The notes: generated by a model from the letters alone, not told the origin. Positions 18,119 through 27,404 are shown, counted from the stretch's first letter. The stretch: 64,000 bases of DNA from an uncultured Eubacterium sp. (GCF_934561735.1 NZ_CAKTGT010000005.1:73904-137903); one strand, 5' to 3'. A program made the numbers and translations.

Positions 18119-19534
18119 TTAAACCTCGTGAACCTTGAGCATATTGGTTGTTCCGGAAATACCGAGCGGAATGCCTGCCGTAATAACCGCAAGGTCACCC
18201 TGCTTGAGAACGCCGGCGTTTTTTGAAACCTCTACGGCGTGATTGAAAAGTTCATCGGTATTGTTTTTAAGTTCGCACATAACAGGCATTACACCCCAAG
18301 AAAGCACAAGCTGACGGAATACCCTCTCATCGGTTGTTGCACCGACAATTTGAGTAAACGGTCTGAAGCGTGAAATCATCCTTGCCGTTGTTCCGCTTTT
18401 TGTAACCGTTACGATAGCAACCGCATTGAGGTCATGTGCCGTAGTAACCGTTGCGTGAGAAATTGCAGTTGTAACATCCTCGTTTGACGGACGCTGATTA
18501 AAACGCAGTTTATAATCAATATCCGCTTCTGTAGTTAAAGCGATTTTATCCATAATTTTTACCGCTTCAACGGGATGCTTGCCGACTGCCGACTCACCCG
18601 AAAGCATAATTGCAGAAGTGCCGTCATAAATAGCGTTGGCAACATCGGTGATTTCTGCTCTTGTAGGTCTTGGATTTTCTATCATAGATTCAAGCATTTG
18701 AGTTGCGGTAACAACAATTTTACCTGCTTTATATACTTTTTCGATAATTTTCTTTTGAATAGACGGAATTTGCTCAAACGGAACCTCAACACCGAGATCG
18801 CCGCGAGCAACCATAATACCGTCGGCGGAATCGATAATCTCATCAATGTTATCGAGGCCCTGACGATTTTCGATTTTTGCAATTATTTTTGGAGTTTTCC
18901 ATCCGATAGCCTCAAGATAATTACGCATAATGGTAATATCCGTTGCACTTCTGCAAAACGATGCGGCTATAAAATCAAAATCCATTTTTTTGCCGAAATT
19001 CAAATCATTCATATCCTTTTGCGAAAGATAAGGCATATTAAGATTTACATCGGGAACATTGACGCCCTTATGATTTGTAAGAAGTCCGCCGTCAACAACA
19101 GTACAATAAATATCCTTGCCGACAACCTTGTTTACAGTCATAGACATAAGGCCGTCATTGATAAGAATGGTTGTACCCGGATGAACATCGTTTGGAAGTC
19201 CGTCATAATTTATATAGCTTTTTTCGGCAGTACCGAGGCACTCCTCTGTTGTAAGAATAAAGCTGTCACCTGTTTTAATCTCCACGCCTTCGGGATTTTC
19301 AAAATTGCCGAGTCTGATTTCCGGACCTTTTGTATCAAGCAATGTTGCTATAGGAAGACCGAGTTCTTCACGAAGTGCAACAACTTCTTTGAATCTGTCC
19401 TCATGAGTTTCATATTCGCCGTGGCTGAAGTTGAAACGGGCAACATTCATACCACTTTTCATCATTTGGCGAAGCACATCCATATCATCGGTCGCAGGAC
19501 CTATGGTACAAATAATTTTTGTTTTTCTCATCAT
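18119..19534 (-). CDS. pyk: pyruvate kinase
   Basis: A 471-residue glycolytic enzyme transferring phosphate from phosphoenolpyruvate to ADP. It begins KTKIICTIGPA, has FNFSHGEYETH, LLDTKGPEIR, the active-site signature IIAKIENRQGLDN and the MVARGDLGVEVP loop, then TATQMLESMIENPRPTRAE. The length is that of the short form: it lacks the extra C-terminal PEP-utiliser-like domain seen in Bacillus. Either of the first two Met codons could start; ATG at 19534 is placed best after AGAGG. It is monocistronic, with a promoter at 19608-19635. Confidence 0.97.
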   Translation of the reverse strand: MMRKTKIICTIGPATDDMDVLRQMMKSGMNVARFNFSHGEYETHEDRFKEVVALREELGLPIATLLDTKGPEIRLGNFENPEGVEIKTGDSFILTTEECLGTAEKSYINYDGLPNDVHPGTTILINDGLMSMTVNKVVGKDIYCTVVDGGLLTNHKGVNVPDVNLNMPYLSQKDMNDLNFGKKMDFDFIAASFCRSATDITIMRNYLEAIGWKTPKIIAKIENRQGLDNIDEIIDSADGIMVARGDLGVEVPFEQIPSIQKKIIEKVYKAGKIVVTATQMLESMIENPRPTRAEITDVANAIYDGTSAIMLSGESAVGKHPVEAVKIMDKIALTTEADIDYKLRFNQRPSNEDVTTAISHATVTTAHDLNAVAIVTVTKSGTTARMISRFRPFTQIVGATTDERVFRQLVLSWGVMPVMCELKNNTDELFNHAVEVSKNAGVLKQGDLAVITAGIPLGISGTTNMLKVHEV

Positions 19535-19607
19535 ATATAATTACCTCTTTTATTACTGAAAAAACGACAATTTCTATCTTTTGTAAAAAAATAAAAATTC
19601 AAAATCT

Positions 19608-19635
19608 ATTTTAGCACAATCAAAATAAAATGCAA
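19608..19635 (-). promoter_or_regulatory. putative promoter of pyk
   Basis: TTGCAT (19635-19630), 16 nt, TAAAAT (19613-19608) on the minus strand, 75 bp ahead of the pyk start. Confidence 0.55.
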
Positions 19636-19654
19636 TAACTATAACAATTTTTTA

Positions 19655-20866
19655 TTAATATTTTTTATAATCCAGCCCGATTTCTTTAAACACTGTTTTG
19701 CCCTGATCAATTTCTTCCTGTGAAATATCGTTGATAACTTCAACTTCACTCTTGATTTTTTCAATCTTTTTCTTCGGTGCAAAAACGAGAAGAACTATTC
19801 TTGCAAACCACAAAAACGGAAGCAAAAACGGCAATTTGTGTTTAATATTAAATCTTGAGTAAAGTTCTTTGTCTGACGGGAACACCCTGTCTTTAAAATA
19901 TTTTTTTCTGTCGGTTTGACCGTAAGTTGCTTCATTTTTCATCATATTAAGCACATTATTGTTGCGATGAAAACCGTACTCGTTATTATCAAGAATGTAT
20001 TTTTGAGCATTTTGCGTTGTACCGTCGTCTGCCCTGTTGCCAAACCATATATCGGCGATTTTTACAAGTGCGGTGTTGAATTCATTAAGACCTGCCGCAA
20101 GCAAGCGTGAGTTCATCTTGAACTGTTCTTCCTTTGACAGTTTATGCCACAAAACATATATATCGGCTATATTTTTAACGCCAATGCCCTTTGAAAACAT
20201 ATTTTTTACAAAATGGCCGATATTAAAATAATACAAATCAAAGAGGCTCATTTTATACAAACCTTTTGTATCGGTCGGCAAAAGTGCGTTCCAATCAACT
20301 ATGAAATCCTCATAATGCACATGCTTGGGGTGCATAAATTCAAAATGTACTTCAACATAAATGTCCTTGTTGTCTTCTCTTTTATAACCGTCAACCTGAC
20401 CGTCATCGAGAACATCGGCAACATAGCCGTTGGCAAGCATAACCTGTTTGACAACATCACGCTGAATCTTTGAGCCGTCGGTTTTCACCAAAAAATCTAT
20501 ATCGCCCATTGCCCTCATATCCGGTTCGGGATAATACGAACGAATTTGACTGCCTTTAAGCGGGCAAACATCAAAACCTCGGGATGTGAAAATATGCGTA
20601 AGACGCTCAATTTCCATCTCCTGATAGGCTGTTTGACGAAGAAGCACTCCGTAATCCGAATACCATTGTGATAAAAGTTCGGTTGGCGGCTTGTTATTAA
20701 GTTTTTCAATACTGTACCACAAAATATTTTGCACAGAGTGTCTGCGGGCAATCAAAAAAACATTTTCAAACACAACCTCAGGCGGTTTTTCCTTTGGTTG
20801 AGTGCCGTTAAGAGCACATTTTGCAAGGTGCAGAAAATAGCCATAATCTGTGTTAATATCAAACAT
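19655..20866 (-). CDS. NTP_transf_5-type nucleotidyltransferase family protein (copy 1)
   Basis: A 403-residue protein of the uncharacterised nucleotidyltransferase family PF14907. The core motif is CPLKGSQIRSYYPEPDMRAM followed by GDIDFLV, where the two Asp would bind metal; it then continues VEVHFEF. The C-terminal tail is basic. Some members of this family sit in lasso-peptide clusters and modify the peptide; most have no known substrate. The start at 20866 is 2 nt after the stop of the transporter gene upstream, with AAGGAT as ribosome site. A relative is at 30021-31112. No small peptide gene was found next to this copy. Confidence 0.75.
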   Translation of the reverse strand: MFDINTDYGYFLHLAKCALNGTQPKEKPPEVVFENVFLIARRHSVQNILWYSIEKLNNKPPTELLSQWYSDYGVLLRQTAYQEMEIERLTHIFTSRGFDVCPLKGSQIRSYYPEPDMRAMGDIDFLVKTDGSKIQRDVVKQVMLANGYVADVLDDGQVDGYKREDNKDIYVEVHFEFMHPKHVHYEDFIVDWNALLPTDTKGLYKMSLFDLYYFNIGHFVKNMFSKGIGVKNIADIYVLWHKLSKEEQFKMNSRLLAAGLNEFNTALVKIADIWFGNRADDGTTQNAQKYILDNNEYGFHRNNNVLNMMKNEATYGQTDRKKYFKDRVFPSDKELYSRFNIKHKLPFLLPFLWFARIVLLVFAPKKKIEKIKSEVEVINDISQEEIDQGKTVFKEIGLDYKKY

Positions 20867-20868
20867 AA

Positions 20869-22224
20869 TTAATCCTTAACTTCATTTTGTAATTCTTTCA
20901 TAAGTTCATCGTGATGCTTTGCACCTTCAACACGAACAATTCGTGACGGAATGAAGCAAAACAGCAGAACGACCGCACAACCGAGGAACAATTCCATAGG
21001 ATAAACGATATTTTCGCTTGCAACTCCTCTGTTGGCAGCATTGATAATAATTTGTGCAACAACAGGTCCGATAATCATAGGCACCAAAACATACATTACT
21101 ATACGACAACCCTGAAACAGACCCTCTTTGCCGTCGGGAATATAATCTCTGTACGAAGCGGTGAAAAGACCTGCCATAACAAGGTTTACACCTATAGTAA
21201 GAGTGCCGCCGATAATGAGAATTACAATCTCGGCAGTTGCGTTTTTATCAACAAAAAACTTGGCACTCCAAATAATTATACAGCCTATAACACCTGCGAT
21301 AATTGTAGGATAATAAAAATTCTGTTTGCCTTTTTTATCCATTGCGATACCGATAAGCACAGAGCCTACCGCCGCAAGAACCATAATTATACCAACAGGT
21401 ATTATGTAATTCTTTATTTTAAGTGTGCCCTCAACAATGTTGAAAAGATAATTAATATACACCTGATAACCGATTGAAGCAATCATATAGCCCGAAAGGC
21501 AAACATAAAGCATTTTGTTTTGCTTAATTGTTGACGGTTTGAGCGAATATGTAAAATCGTTGAAAAATGAATTTGATTTATTCGGCTTAATTCCCTCTTT
21601 GTCTTTCATAAGGAACAGTCCGATTAAGCCGCCGACCGTCGGCATAATTCCCATAATAATAAAGAATTTTTGCCAGGATTCAACCGTTGCGGAGGAATTT
21701 GTCATACTGTCAAATCCGCCGAAAACTATTGCCATGGCGAAAAGCGGAATAACGGCAAGAATAGTATCAACTCTTGCACGGTTTGCCGTATTTGTTACAT
21801 CGGTTATCCAAGTGTTATATGAAGCGTCATTACTGATTGAGCCGATAACGGACATAATGCAGTCCATTGCAACAACAAGAATGACCATAGGCAAAACTTT
21901 ATCCGGTGACGGTTGCATAGGGACAAGAGAAAAGGCGGCGATTGTAAATCCCCAAATAACATAGCCCCAGCAGATGAACACCTTGCGTTTACCCGTTCTG
22001 TCGGACAAAGCACCGCCGATAAGCGTTGACAATGTGGCAAATATTGCCGAAAAAGCAACAAGCAGCGTTGTAGCATAAGGTGCTTTTGTAATTTCGTTTT
22101 GCATAAAGCGTGAAAAATACATATTTTCAACAACCCACGCAATTTGACCGATTAAGCCGAAAAGCAAAATTGAAGTCCATGTTCTTGCGGACAGTGCTCC
22201 GACTTTTTTAGTTTTATCTGACAT
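20869..22224 (-). CDS. MFS transporter, sugar-cation symporter (GPH)-like
   Basis: A 451-residue membrane protein with 12 predicted helices. The loop after helix 2 reads GGALSDRTGKRKVFI, the major-facilitator signature, and GIAMDKKGKQNFY repeats it in the second half. The N-terminus (WTSILLFGLIGQIAWVVENMYFSRFM) resembles the SLC45/sugar:cation symporter branch. The ATG at 22224 follows AAGGGG; a GTG at 22233 is possible. It is followed at 2 nt by the NTP_transf_5 gene and preceded at 37 nt by the HAD phosphatase, so these are probably one transcript. The substrate is unknown. Confidence 0.85.
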   Translation of the reverse strand: MSDKTKKVGALSARTWTSILLFGLIGQIAWVVENMYFSRFMQNEITKAPYATTLLVAFSAIFATLSTLIGGALSDRTGKRKVFICWGYVIWGFTIAAFSLVPMQPSPDKVLPMVILVVAMDCIMSVIGSISNDASYNTWITDVTNTANRARVDTILAVIPLFAMAIVFGGFDSMTNSSATVESWQKFFIIMGIMPTVGGLIGLFLMKDKEGIKPNKSNSFFNDFTYSLKPSTIKQNKMLYVCLSGYMIASIGYQVYINYLFNIVEGTLKIKNYIIPVGIIMVLAAVGSVLIGIAMDKKGKQNFYYPTIIAGVIGCIIIWSAKFFVDKNATAEIVILIIGGTLTIGVNLVMAGLFTASYRDYIPDGKEGLFQGCRIVMYVLVPMIIGPVVAQIIINAANRGVASENIVYPMELFLGCAVVLLFCFIPSRIVRVEGAKHHDELMKELQNEVKD

Positions 22225-22261
22225 AACAAACACCCCTTTTATTTATCACATAAACTATCGG

Positions 22262-22960
22262 TTAACTGTTTTCATTTTTCAAAACATCAAAGATGTCGTC
22301 AAGATTGTCAAGCTGATAATCCACATTATATCCGTCTTTAAGCGGCAAATGATGAGGATTGAACCAACAGGTTTTGAAGCCCATATTGTTGCCGCCCTTA
22401 ATATCGGAAGTAAGCGAGTCGCCTACAATCATAATTTCATCCGTATTTACGCTCGGAATATTTTTAAGCACGACATCAAAAAATTCTTTTGACGGTTTGG
22501 CAAAACCCACATTATCGGATATAAACACGCCGTTTAGGATTTTTTCGATACCCGACACAGCAAGTTTTTTCTCCTGCACAGCCTTTGCACCGTTGGTAAC
22601 AGCATACTGCATATATGTTTTTGAAAGCGTTTTAATCACACTTTCGGCATTACCCATAAATTCGACACAATCGGGCAATGATGATTCGTAGAATTCACAG
22701 AACTCATTTGCATCAACATTGCCAAAACCTTTTACATTCAAAAACTCCTTAAATCTGCCGACAAGTACCTGTTCTTTGGTAAGTTCACCTGTTTCAAGCC
22801 TGTTCCAATAGCTTTGATTGATTGCAGAATATTCGGCAACCGTGCTGTCAGGACATTCGCCCAAACCAAAATGTAAAAATGCTTTTTTAAGTGCCATACT
22901 TTCGCTTTTAAGAAAATCCAAAAGTGTGGCGTCAATATCCCACAAAATTATCTTTATCAT
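22262..22960 (-). CDS. HAD hydrolase, YjjG-like pyrimidine 5'-nucleotidase
   Basis: A 232-residue HAD phosphatase: motif I DIDAT, motif II in VTNGAK, motif III Lys in GFAKPSKEFF, motif IV GDSLTSDI. The cap insertion and the overall layout match YjjG/YfnB nucleotidases, which remove phosphate from (often non-canonical) pyrimidine nucleotides. The start overlaps the exonuclease III stop by 4 nt, so the two are co-translated; a nucleotide-cleaning role beside a DNA-repair enzyme makes sense. Confidence 0.85.
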   Translation of the reverse strand: MIKIILWDIDATLLDFLKSESMALKKAFLHFGLGECPDSTVAEYSAINQSYWNRLETGELTKEQVLVGRFKEFLNVKGFGNVDANEFCEFYESSLPDCVEFMGNAESVIKTLSKTYMQYAVTNGAKAVQEKKLAVSGIEKILNGVFISDNVGFAKPSKEFFDVVLKNIPSVNTDEIMIVGDSLTSDIKGGNNMGFKTCWFNPHHLPLKDGYNVDYQLDNLDDIFDVLKNENS

Positions 22961-23712
22961 AAATCTATATCAAGTTCCACAGGGCAATGGTCACTGCCCA
23001 TAATTTCGGTATAAATTTTTGCGTCTTGAAGCTTGTCATTGAGTGAATTTGAAGTGATAAAATAGTCAATTCTCCATCCTGCATTCTTTTCTCTCGCCTT
23101 AAAACGATACGACCACCAAGAATAAATACCCTCTTTGTCAGGATAAAAATATCTGAATGTATCTGTAAAACCGCTGTCAAGAAGTGCAGTCATCTTGCTT
23201 CTTTCCTCATCGGTAAAGCCTGCGTTTTTGTGGTTTGTCTTTGGATTTTTAAGGTCGATTTCTTTGTGAGCAACATTCAAATCACCACAGAACACAACGG
23301 GCTTTTTATCGTTAAGTTTGAGCATATACTCCCTGAAATCGTCCTCCCACACCATACGGTAATCAAGGCGGAGAAGTTCCTGTTTTGAATTCGGAACATA
23401 TACCGTTGCAAAATAGAAGTCGTCAAATTCAAGGGTAATGAGTCTGCCCTCTTTGTCGTGCTCGTCAATTCCAAGACCGTAAGTTACATTGAGCGGTTCT
23501 TTTTTTGTAAAAATCGCAGTGCCCGAATACCCCTTTTTCTCGGCATAGTTCCAATATGCGTGATAGCCCTCCGGAGCGAAATCTATTTGACCCTCCTGAA
23601 GTTTTGTTTCCTGCACACAGAAAATATCTGCATCAATATCGTTGAAAAAATCCTTAAAGCCTTTTGTGACACAGGCACGAAGACCGTTTACATTCCAAGA
23701 AATAAATTTCAT
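22957..23712 (-). CDS. xth: exodeoxyribonuclease III / AP endonuclease
   Basis: A 251-residue Mg-dependent nuclease that nicks DNA at abasic sites. All family motifs are present: ISWNVNGLRA, CVQETKLQ, GYSGTAIF, CGDLNVAHKEIDL, WWSYR, WRIDYFI and the C-terminal GSDHCPV with the catalytic His. GAGGTAA lies ahead of the start at 23712. It is the first gene of the xth-HAD-MFS-nucleotidyltransferase row. Confidence 0.96.
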   Translation of the reverse strand: MKFISWNVNGLRACVTKGFKDFFNDIDADIFCVQETKLQEGQIDFAPEGYHAYWNYAEKKGYSGTAIFTKKEPLNVTYGLGIDEHDKEGRLITLEFDDFYFATVYVPNSKQELLRLDYRMVWEDDFREYMLKLNDKKPVVFCGDLNVAHKEIDLKNPKTNHKNAGFTDEERSKMTALLDSGFTDTFRYFYPDKEGIYSWWSYRFKAREKNAGWRIDYFITSNSLNDKLQDAKIYTEIMGSDHCPVELDIDL

Positions 23713-23825
23713 CTTTTTACCTCACATTGATATATTACAACCTAATTATACAATAGACCAAAAGCTATTGCAAATATATTCTTTAATAATTATAATTTAT
23801 ATGGTATAATATTACAGGTGATAAA

Positions 23826-24380
23826 ATGAAGAGAACATTAAGTTGTATACTGTCTGCGGTTGCAACGGTGTACACAATTTGGTATATGCACTTTGGAACG
23901 CCATACAAGAACTCCGGAGCACTGTCAAAAATCGGGTTGGAGCACCACGGTTTATTTGCAATTTGGGGCGTACTGACCTTTTTGGCACTTGCCTTTGCAA
24001 TAACGCTTGCATACAAAAAATATCTGAAAACAAAGGTGTATATTCCGCTGCTTTCAATATCGGGCGTGGGAATGATTTTGACGCTGACAAACGATTTTGA
24101 CTACTACAAAAAAGTGCAATACTTTTTGCATTGCGGCGGTTCGCTGACATTTTCGGCAGTAACGGGAATAACGATATTCCTTTTGTTTTTGCTAAACTAC
24201 AAAAAAGGCAGAATATTCAAAATTTTTACATACATCACGGCAACGATTTTGATAGCGGATTTGATTTGCTTGTTGATATTTAAAGAAACGGGACTTATAG
24301 AAGCATTGCCGATATTTGCAGGATATTTACTGCTTGGCATTGTTAATTTGAGGAGAGAAAAGGTTGAACTTACACGATAA
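23826..24380 (+). CDS. small integral membrane protein
   Basis: A 184-residue protein with six hydrophobic helices and short loops; I do not recognise the family. The start follows GGTGATAAA; TATAAT at 23805-23810 is a likely -10. It overlaps the next gene by 17 nt, so the two are translationally coupled. Confidence 0.7.
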   Translation: MKRTLSCILSAVATVYTIWYMHFGTPYKNSGALSKIGLEHHGLFAIWGVLTFLALAFAITLAYKKYLKTKVYIPLLSISGVGMILTLTNDFDYYKKVQYFLHCGGSLTFSAVTGITIFLLFLLNYKKGRIFKIFTYITATILIADLICLLIFKETGLIEALPIFAGYLLLGIVNLRREKVELTR

Positions 24381-25680
24381 ATTAAAAAATATTGACACAT
24401 ATCCGTTTCATATGCCGGGGCACAAACGAAACGACAAATTCGGCATTTTGGGTAGTGAGATAGACATAACCGAAATTGACGGCTTTGACAATTTGCATTC
24501 CCCAAGCGGAGTGATAAAAAACACCGAGGACAAACTCAAAAGCATATACAAAAGTGAGCGTTCATTCATAAGTGTTAACGGTTCGAGCGGTGGAATACTT
24601 GCATCAACTTTTGCCGTGTGCAACGAGGGTGACACCGTGATTGTTGCACGGAACTGTCACAAAAGCGTGTACAATGCCTGTATGCTGCTGAAACTGAAAA
24701 TCATATTTATCGAACCTCAATACGACCTTACAAACGGCTACTACACAAACCTTAAACAAGACACCGTAAACAGTGCGATAAGCCGCCATCCGGAGGCAAA
24801 AGCAATTATCATAACCTCACCTACATACGAGGGATTTATGTCTGACATCAAATGCGATATACCGCTGATTATTGATGCGGCACACGGTGCACATTTCGGT
24901 ATGCCGTACTTTCCCGAATATCCGAGCGGTGACATTGTTATATCTTCACTTCACAAAACCCTGCCGTCACTCACACAAACAGCGGTTGTTAATGTATATA
25001 ATACCAAATATATCAACAAAGTTAAGCGATATATGGATATTTTTCAAACCACCTCGCCAAGCTATGTGCTGATGAACAGCATTGACATCTGCTGTGATTA
25101 TGTGCTGAATTGCCGAAACGAATTTGGCAAATTTTACGAAAAACTCTGTGATTTGAGGCTTGTTGAAACGGACAATTTGAAAATCCAATACAATGACGAC
25201 ATTTCAAAAATAGTTTTGTCCTGTGCAAGCACAAATATCACGGGAAGCGAACTTGCAGAGATTTTCAGGAGCAAATACAAAATCGAGCCTGAAGCGGTAT
25301 CGCAAAATTACATTTTGCTTATGGCAACCATCGGGGACACGGACGAGGGATTGACTCTGCTCAAAAAAGCTGTTTTTAAAATTGATTCACAGCTTGAATA
25401 CTCACCTGCAAAGCCGATAAGAAAACCGCCTGTTGAAAAGGGCAAAATCGTTTTATCAATCGATGAAAACGCAGAGCTTTGCGACATTGATAAATCCATC
25501 GGCAGAGTGTCGAATGAATTTGTTTATGCCTATCCGCCCGACATTCCGATAATTTCACCGAACGAAACTATAACAAACGAAGTTATCGAATATATTAAAA
25601 ACGCAATAGCTGACGGAGTAAATATTATATCCGACAGCAGCGAACTTCCCAATAAAATATTGACAAAAGCGGGTTTATAA
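24364..25680 (+). CDS. PLP-dependent Orn/Lys/Arg decarboxylase-family protein
   Basis: A 438-residue fold-type I PLP enzyme. The N-terminal FHMPGHKR, DGFDNLHSPSG and the substrate-side NGSSGGILAS are typical of Orn/Lys/Arg decarboxylases; the PLP lysine is in SSLHKTLPSLTQ, preceded by DAAHGAHFG. It is shorter than full decarboxylases (480-750 residues) and resembles the YaaO/SpeA-like short forms. It must start at TTG 24364 (ribosome site GAGGAG): the first ATG would remove the conserved TYPFH. The last bases of the gene carry the SCIFF promoter. Confidence 0.85.
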   Translation: MNLHDKLKNIDTYPFHMPGHKRNDKFGILGSEIDITEIDGFDNLHSPSGVIKNTEDKLKSIYKSERSFISVNGSSGGILASTFAVCNEGDTVIVARNCHKSVYNACMLLKLKIIFIEPQYDLTNGYYTNLKQDTVNSAISRHPEAKAIIITSPTYEGFMSDIKCDIPLIIDAAHGAHFGMPYFPEYPSGDIVISSLHKTLPSLTQTAVVNVYNTKYINKVKRYMDIFQTTSPSYVLMNSIDICCDYVLNCRNEFGKFYEKLCDLRLVETDNLKIQYNDDISKIVLSCASTNITGSELAEIFRSKYKIEPEAVSQNYILLMATIGDTDEGLTLLKKAVFKIDSQLEYSPAKPIRKPPVEKGKIVLSIDENAELCDIDKSIGRVSNEFVYAYPPDIPIISPNETITNEVIEYIKNAIADGVNIISDSSELPNKILTKAGL

Positions 25681-25688
25681 TCTATAAT
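25660..25688 (+). promoter_or_regulatory. consensus promoter of the SCIFF gene
   Basis: TTGACA (25660-25665), exactly 17 nt, TATAAT (25683-25688): both hexamers perfect. It overlaps the 3' end of the decarboxylase-like gene, 33 bp ahead of the peptide start, and predicts strong constitutive expression. Confidence 0.9.
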
Positions 25689-25720
25689 AAGCCTGTAATA
25701 AATATTTATGAGGTGTTCTT

Positions 25721-25867
25721 ATGAAGAGAATTAATACTTTAAGCTCAAGAAATCTTTGCGAATCAGCTAAGAAGGGCGGCTGCGGTGAATGCCAGACATC
25801 TTGCCAATCAGCATCAAAAACTTCTTGCTCAGTAGCAAACCAACAGTGCGAGCAACTTAAGAAGTAA
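25721..25867 (+). CDS. scfA: SCIFF ranthipeptide precursor (six Cys in forty-five)
   Basis: A 48-residue peptide, too short for most gene callers. GAGGTG precedes the ATG. The start MKRINTL and the core GCGECQTSCQSASKTSC are diagnostic of the SCIFF family, whose members receive Cys thioether cross-links from the radical SAM enzyme ScfB. Six Cys are present, at 13, 21, 24, 28, 36 and 43. Residue 32, which in the characterised CteA peptide is the cross-linked Cys, is Ser here, and residue 37 (the partner Thr) is Ser as well; an extra Cys appears at 13. The usual maturase follows directly. Confidence 0.93.
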   Translation: MKRINTLSSRNLCESAKKGGCGECQTSCQSASKTSCSVANQQCEQLKK

Positions 25868-25880
25868 TTACAACGGACTT

Positions 25881-25909
25881 ACGGTAGCTGATTTGAGGCT
25901 ACCGTTTTT
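25881..25909 (+). terminator. attenuator between SCIFF peptide and maturase
   Basis: ACGGTAGC/GCTACCGT, a perfect 8-bp stem followed by five T, lies 14 bp past the peptide stop. The maturase has no obvious separate promoter, so readthrough here would set a high peptide-to-enzyme ratio. Confidence 0.85.
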
Positions 25910-25944
25910 CTATGTTATAAGTACAATTTTGATAGGATAAGATT

Positions 25945-27339
25945 ATGATACACGCATACAAAATGAACGGATACAATATCATTCTTGACCAAAACAGCGG
26001 ATGTGTTCACAGCGTTGACGAGGTTGCATACGATATTATCACCCGATACAAAGAAAATACAAAAGATGAAATCAAGGCTTATATTCTTGACAAATATTCC
26101 GACAGAGCAGATGTAACCGATGAGGACATTGAGGAATGCTTTGAGGACATTGAGAGCCTTATTGCAGACGGCAGACTTTTTGCGGAGGACACTTTTGAAG
26201 CAACCGCTAAGGAATTCAAAAAGCGTCAAGGTGTAATCAAAGCCATTTGCCTTCATGTTGCGCACGGATGCAACCTCAACTGCGAATACTGTTTTGCGGG
26301 CAAAGGCGAATACGGCGGTACTGACAAAGGCTTGATGAGCCTTGAAGTCGGCAAAAGAGCACTCGACTTTTTGATTGAACAAAGTGGCACAAGAAAGAAT
26401 CTTGAAGTTGACTTTTTCGGCGGAGAACCGCTTCTCAACTGGGATGTGTGCAAAGAGCTTGTCAAATACGGCAGAGAGCAGGAAAAGAAATTCGACAAGA
26501 ATTTCCGCTTTACTCTTACAACAAACGGCGTGCTTGTTGACGATGAAGTAATCGACTTTTGCAACAAGGAAATGAGCAATGTTGTGCTTTCGCTTGACGG
26601 CAGAAAGAATGTTCACGACAACCTCCGCAAAACTCCAAACGGCAAAGGCAGTTATGATTTAATCATCGACAAGTTCAAGAAATTTGCTGACAGCAGAGAG
26701 CAAAAGAACTACTATATGAGAGGCACATACACTCACTTCAACACCGACTTTTCAAACGATTTGTTGCATATGGCAGACCTCGGATTTAAGGAATTATCGG
26801 TTGAGCCTGTTGTGTGCGACCCTAAAGAGCCGTGGGCACTCAGGGAAAGCGACTTGCCTATTCTCAAAGAGCAATACCAAATTCTTGCAAACGAAATGCT
26901 CAAACGATACAGAAACGGAAACGGCTTTACATTCTATCATTATATGATTGACCTCAACCACGGGCCTTGCATCGTCAAGAGAATAAGCGGCTGCGGAGTG
27001 GGCACGGAATATATGGCGGTTACTCCAAGCGGTGACCTCTTCCCTTGCCACCAATTTGTCGGTGACGACAAGTTCAAACTCGGCAACATTTATGACGGAG
27101 TTACAAATCCGAATGTACTTGAGCAATTCCAAGAATGCAATGTCTATTCTCACAAAGAGTGTAAGGACTGTTTTGCAAAGCTGTACTGCTCGGGCGGATG
27201 TGCCGCAAACGCATACCACACCACAGGCAGTGTAAACGGCGTTTACGAATTCGGCTGTGAACTCCACAGAAAAAGAATTGAATGTGCAATTATGCTCAAA
27301 GTGGCAGAAGCCGAAGAAAGTTTAAAAGTTGAATACTAA
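25945..27339 (+). CDS. scfB: SCIFF maturase, radical SAM/SPASM thioether-forming enzyme
   Basis: A 464-residue enzyme that installs thioether bonds in the SCIFF peptide. Residues 1-90 form a PqqD-like peptide-recognition domain. The radical SAM cluster is C109, C113, C116 (CNLNCEYC), followed by FFGGEPLL and TTNG. The SPASM region (from about 335) has its Cys in GPC, SGCG, LFPCHQF, ECKDCFAKLYCSGGCA and FGCELH, enough for two auxiliary clusters. It is full length. The start follows AGGATAAG. The neighbouring peptide gene makes the assignment firm. Confidence 0.96.
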   Translation: MIHAYKMNGYNIILDQNSGCVHSVDEVAYDIITRYKENTKDEIKAYILDKYSDRADVTDEDIEECFEDIESLIADGRLFAEDTFEATAKEFKKRQGVIKAICLHVAHGCNLNCEYCFAGKGEYGGTDKGLMSLEVGKRALDFLIEQSGTRKNLEVDFFGGEPLLNWDVCKELVKYGREQEKKFDKNFRFTLTTNGVLVDDEVIDFCNKEMSNVVLSLDGRKNVHDNLRKTPNGKGSYDLIIDKFKKFADSREQKNYYMRGTYTHFNTDFSNDLLHMADLGFKELSVEPVVCDPKEPWALRESDLPILKEQYQILANEMLKRYRNGNGFTFYHYMIDLNHGPCIVKRISGCGVGTEYMAVTPSGDLFPCHQFVGDDKFKLGNIYDGVTNPNVLEQFQECNVYSHKECKDCFAKLYCSGGCAANAYHTTGSVNGVYEFGCELHRKRIECAIMLKVAEAEESLKVEY

Positions 27340-27360
27340 AAACAGATTATTTACATAAAC

Positions 27361-27402
27361 AAAAAACTCCTTTTAAAGTGCAATACTTTAAGAGGAGTTT
27401 TT
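27361..27402. terminator. bidirectional terminator between convergent genes
   Basis: A 16-bp stem with one G-U pair, starting AAAACTCC and ending GGAGTTTT, with A and T runs on the two sides; it serves scfB on plus and the kinase-like gene on minus. Confidence 0.85.
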
Positions 27403-27404
27403 CA

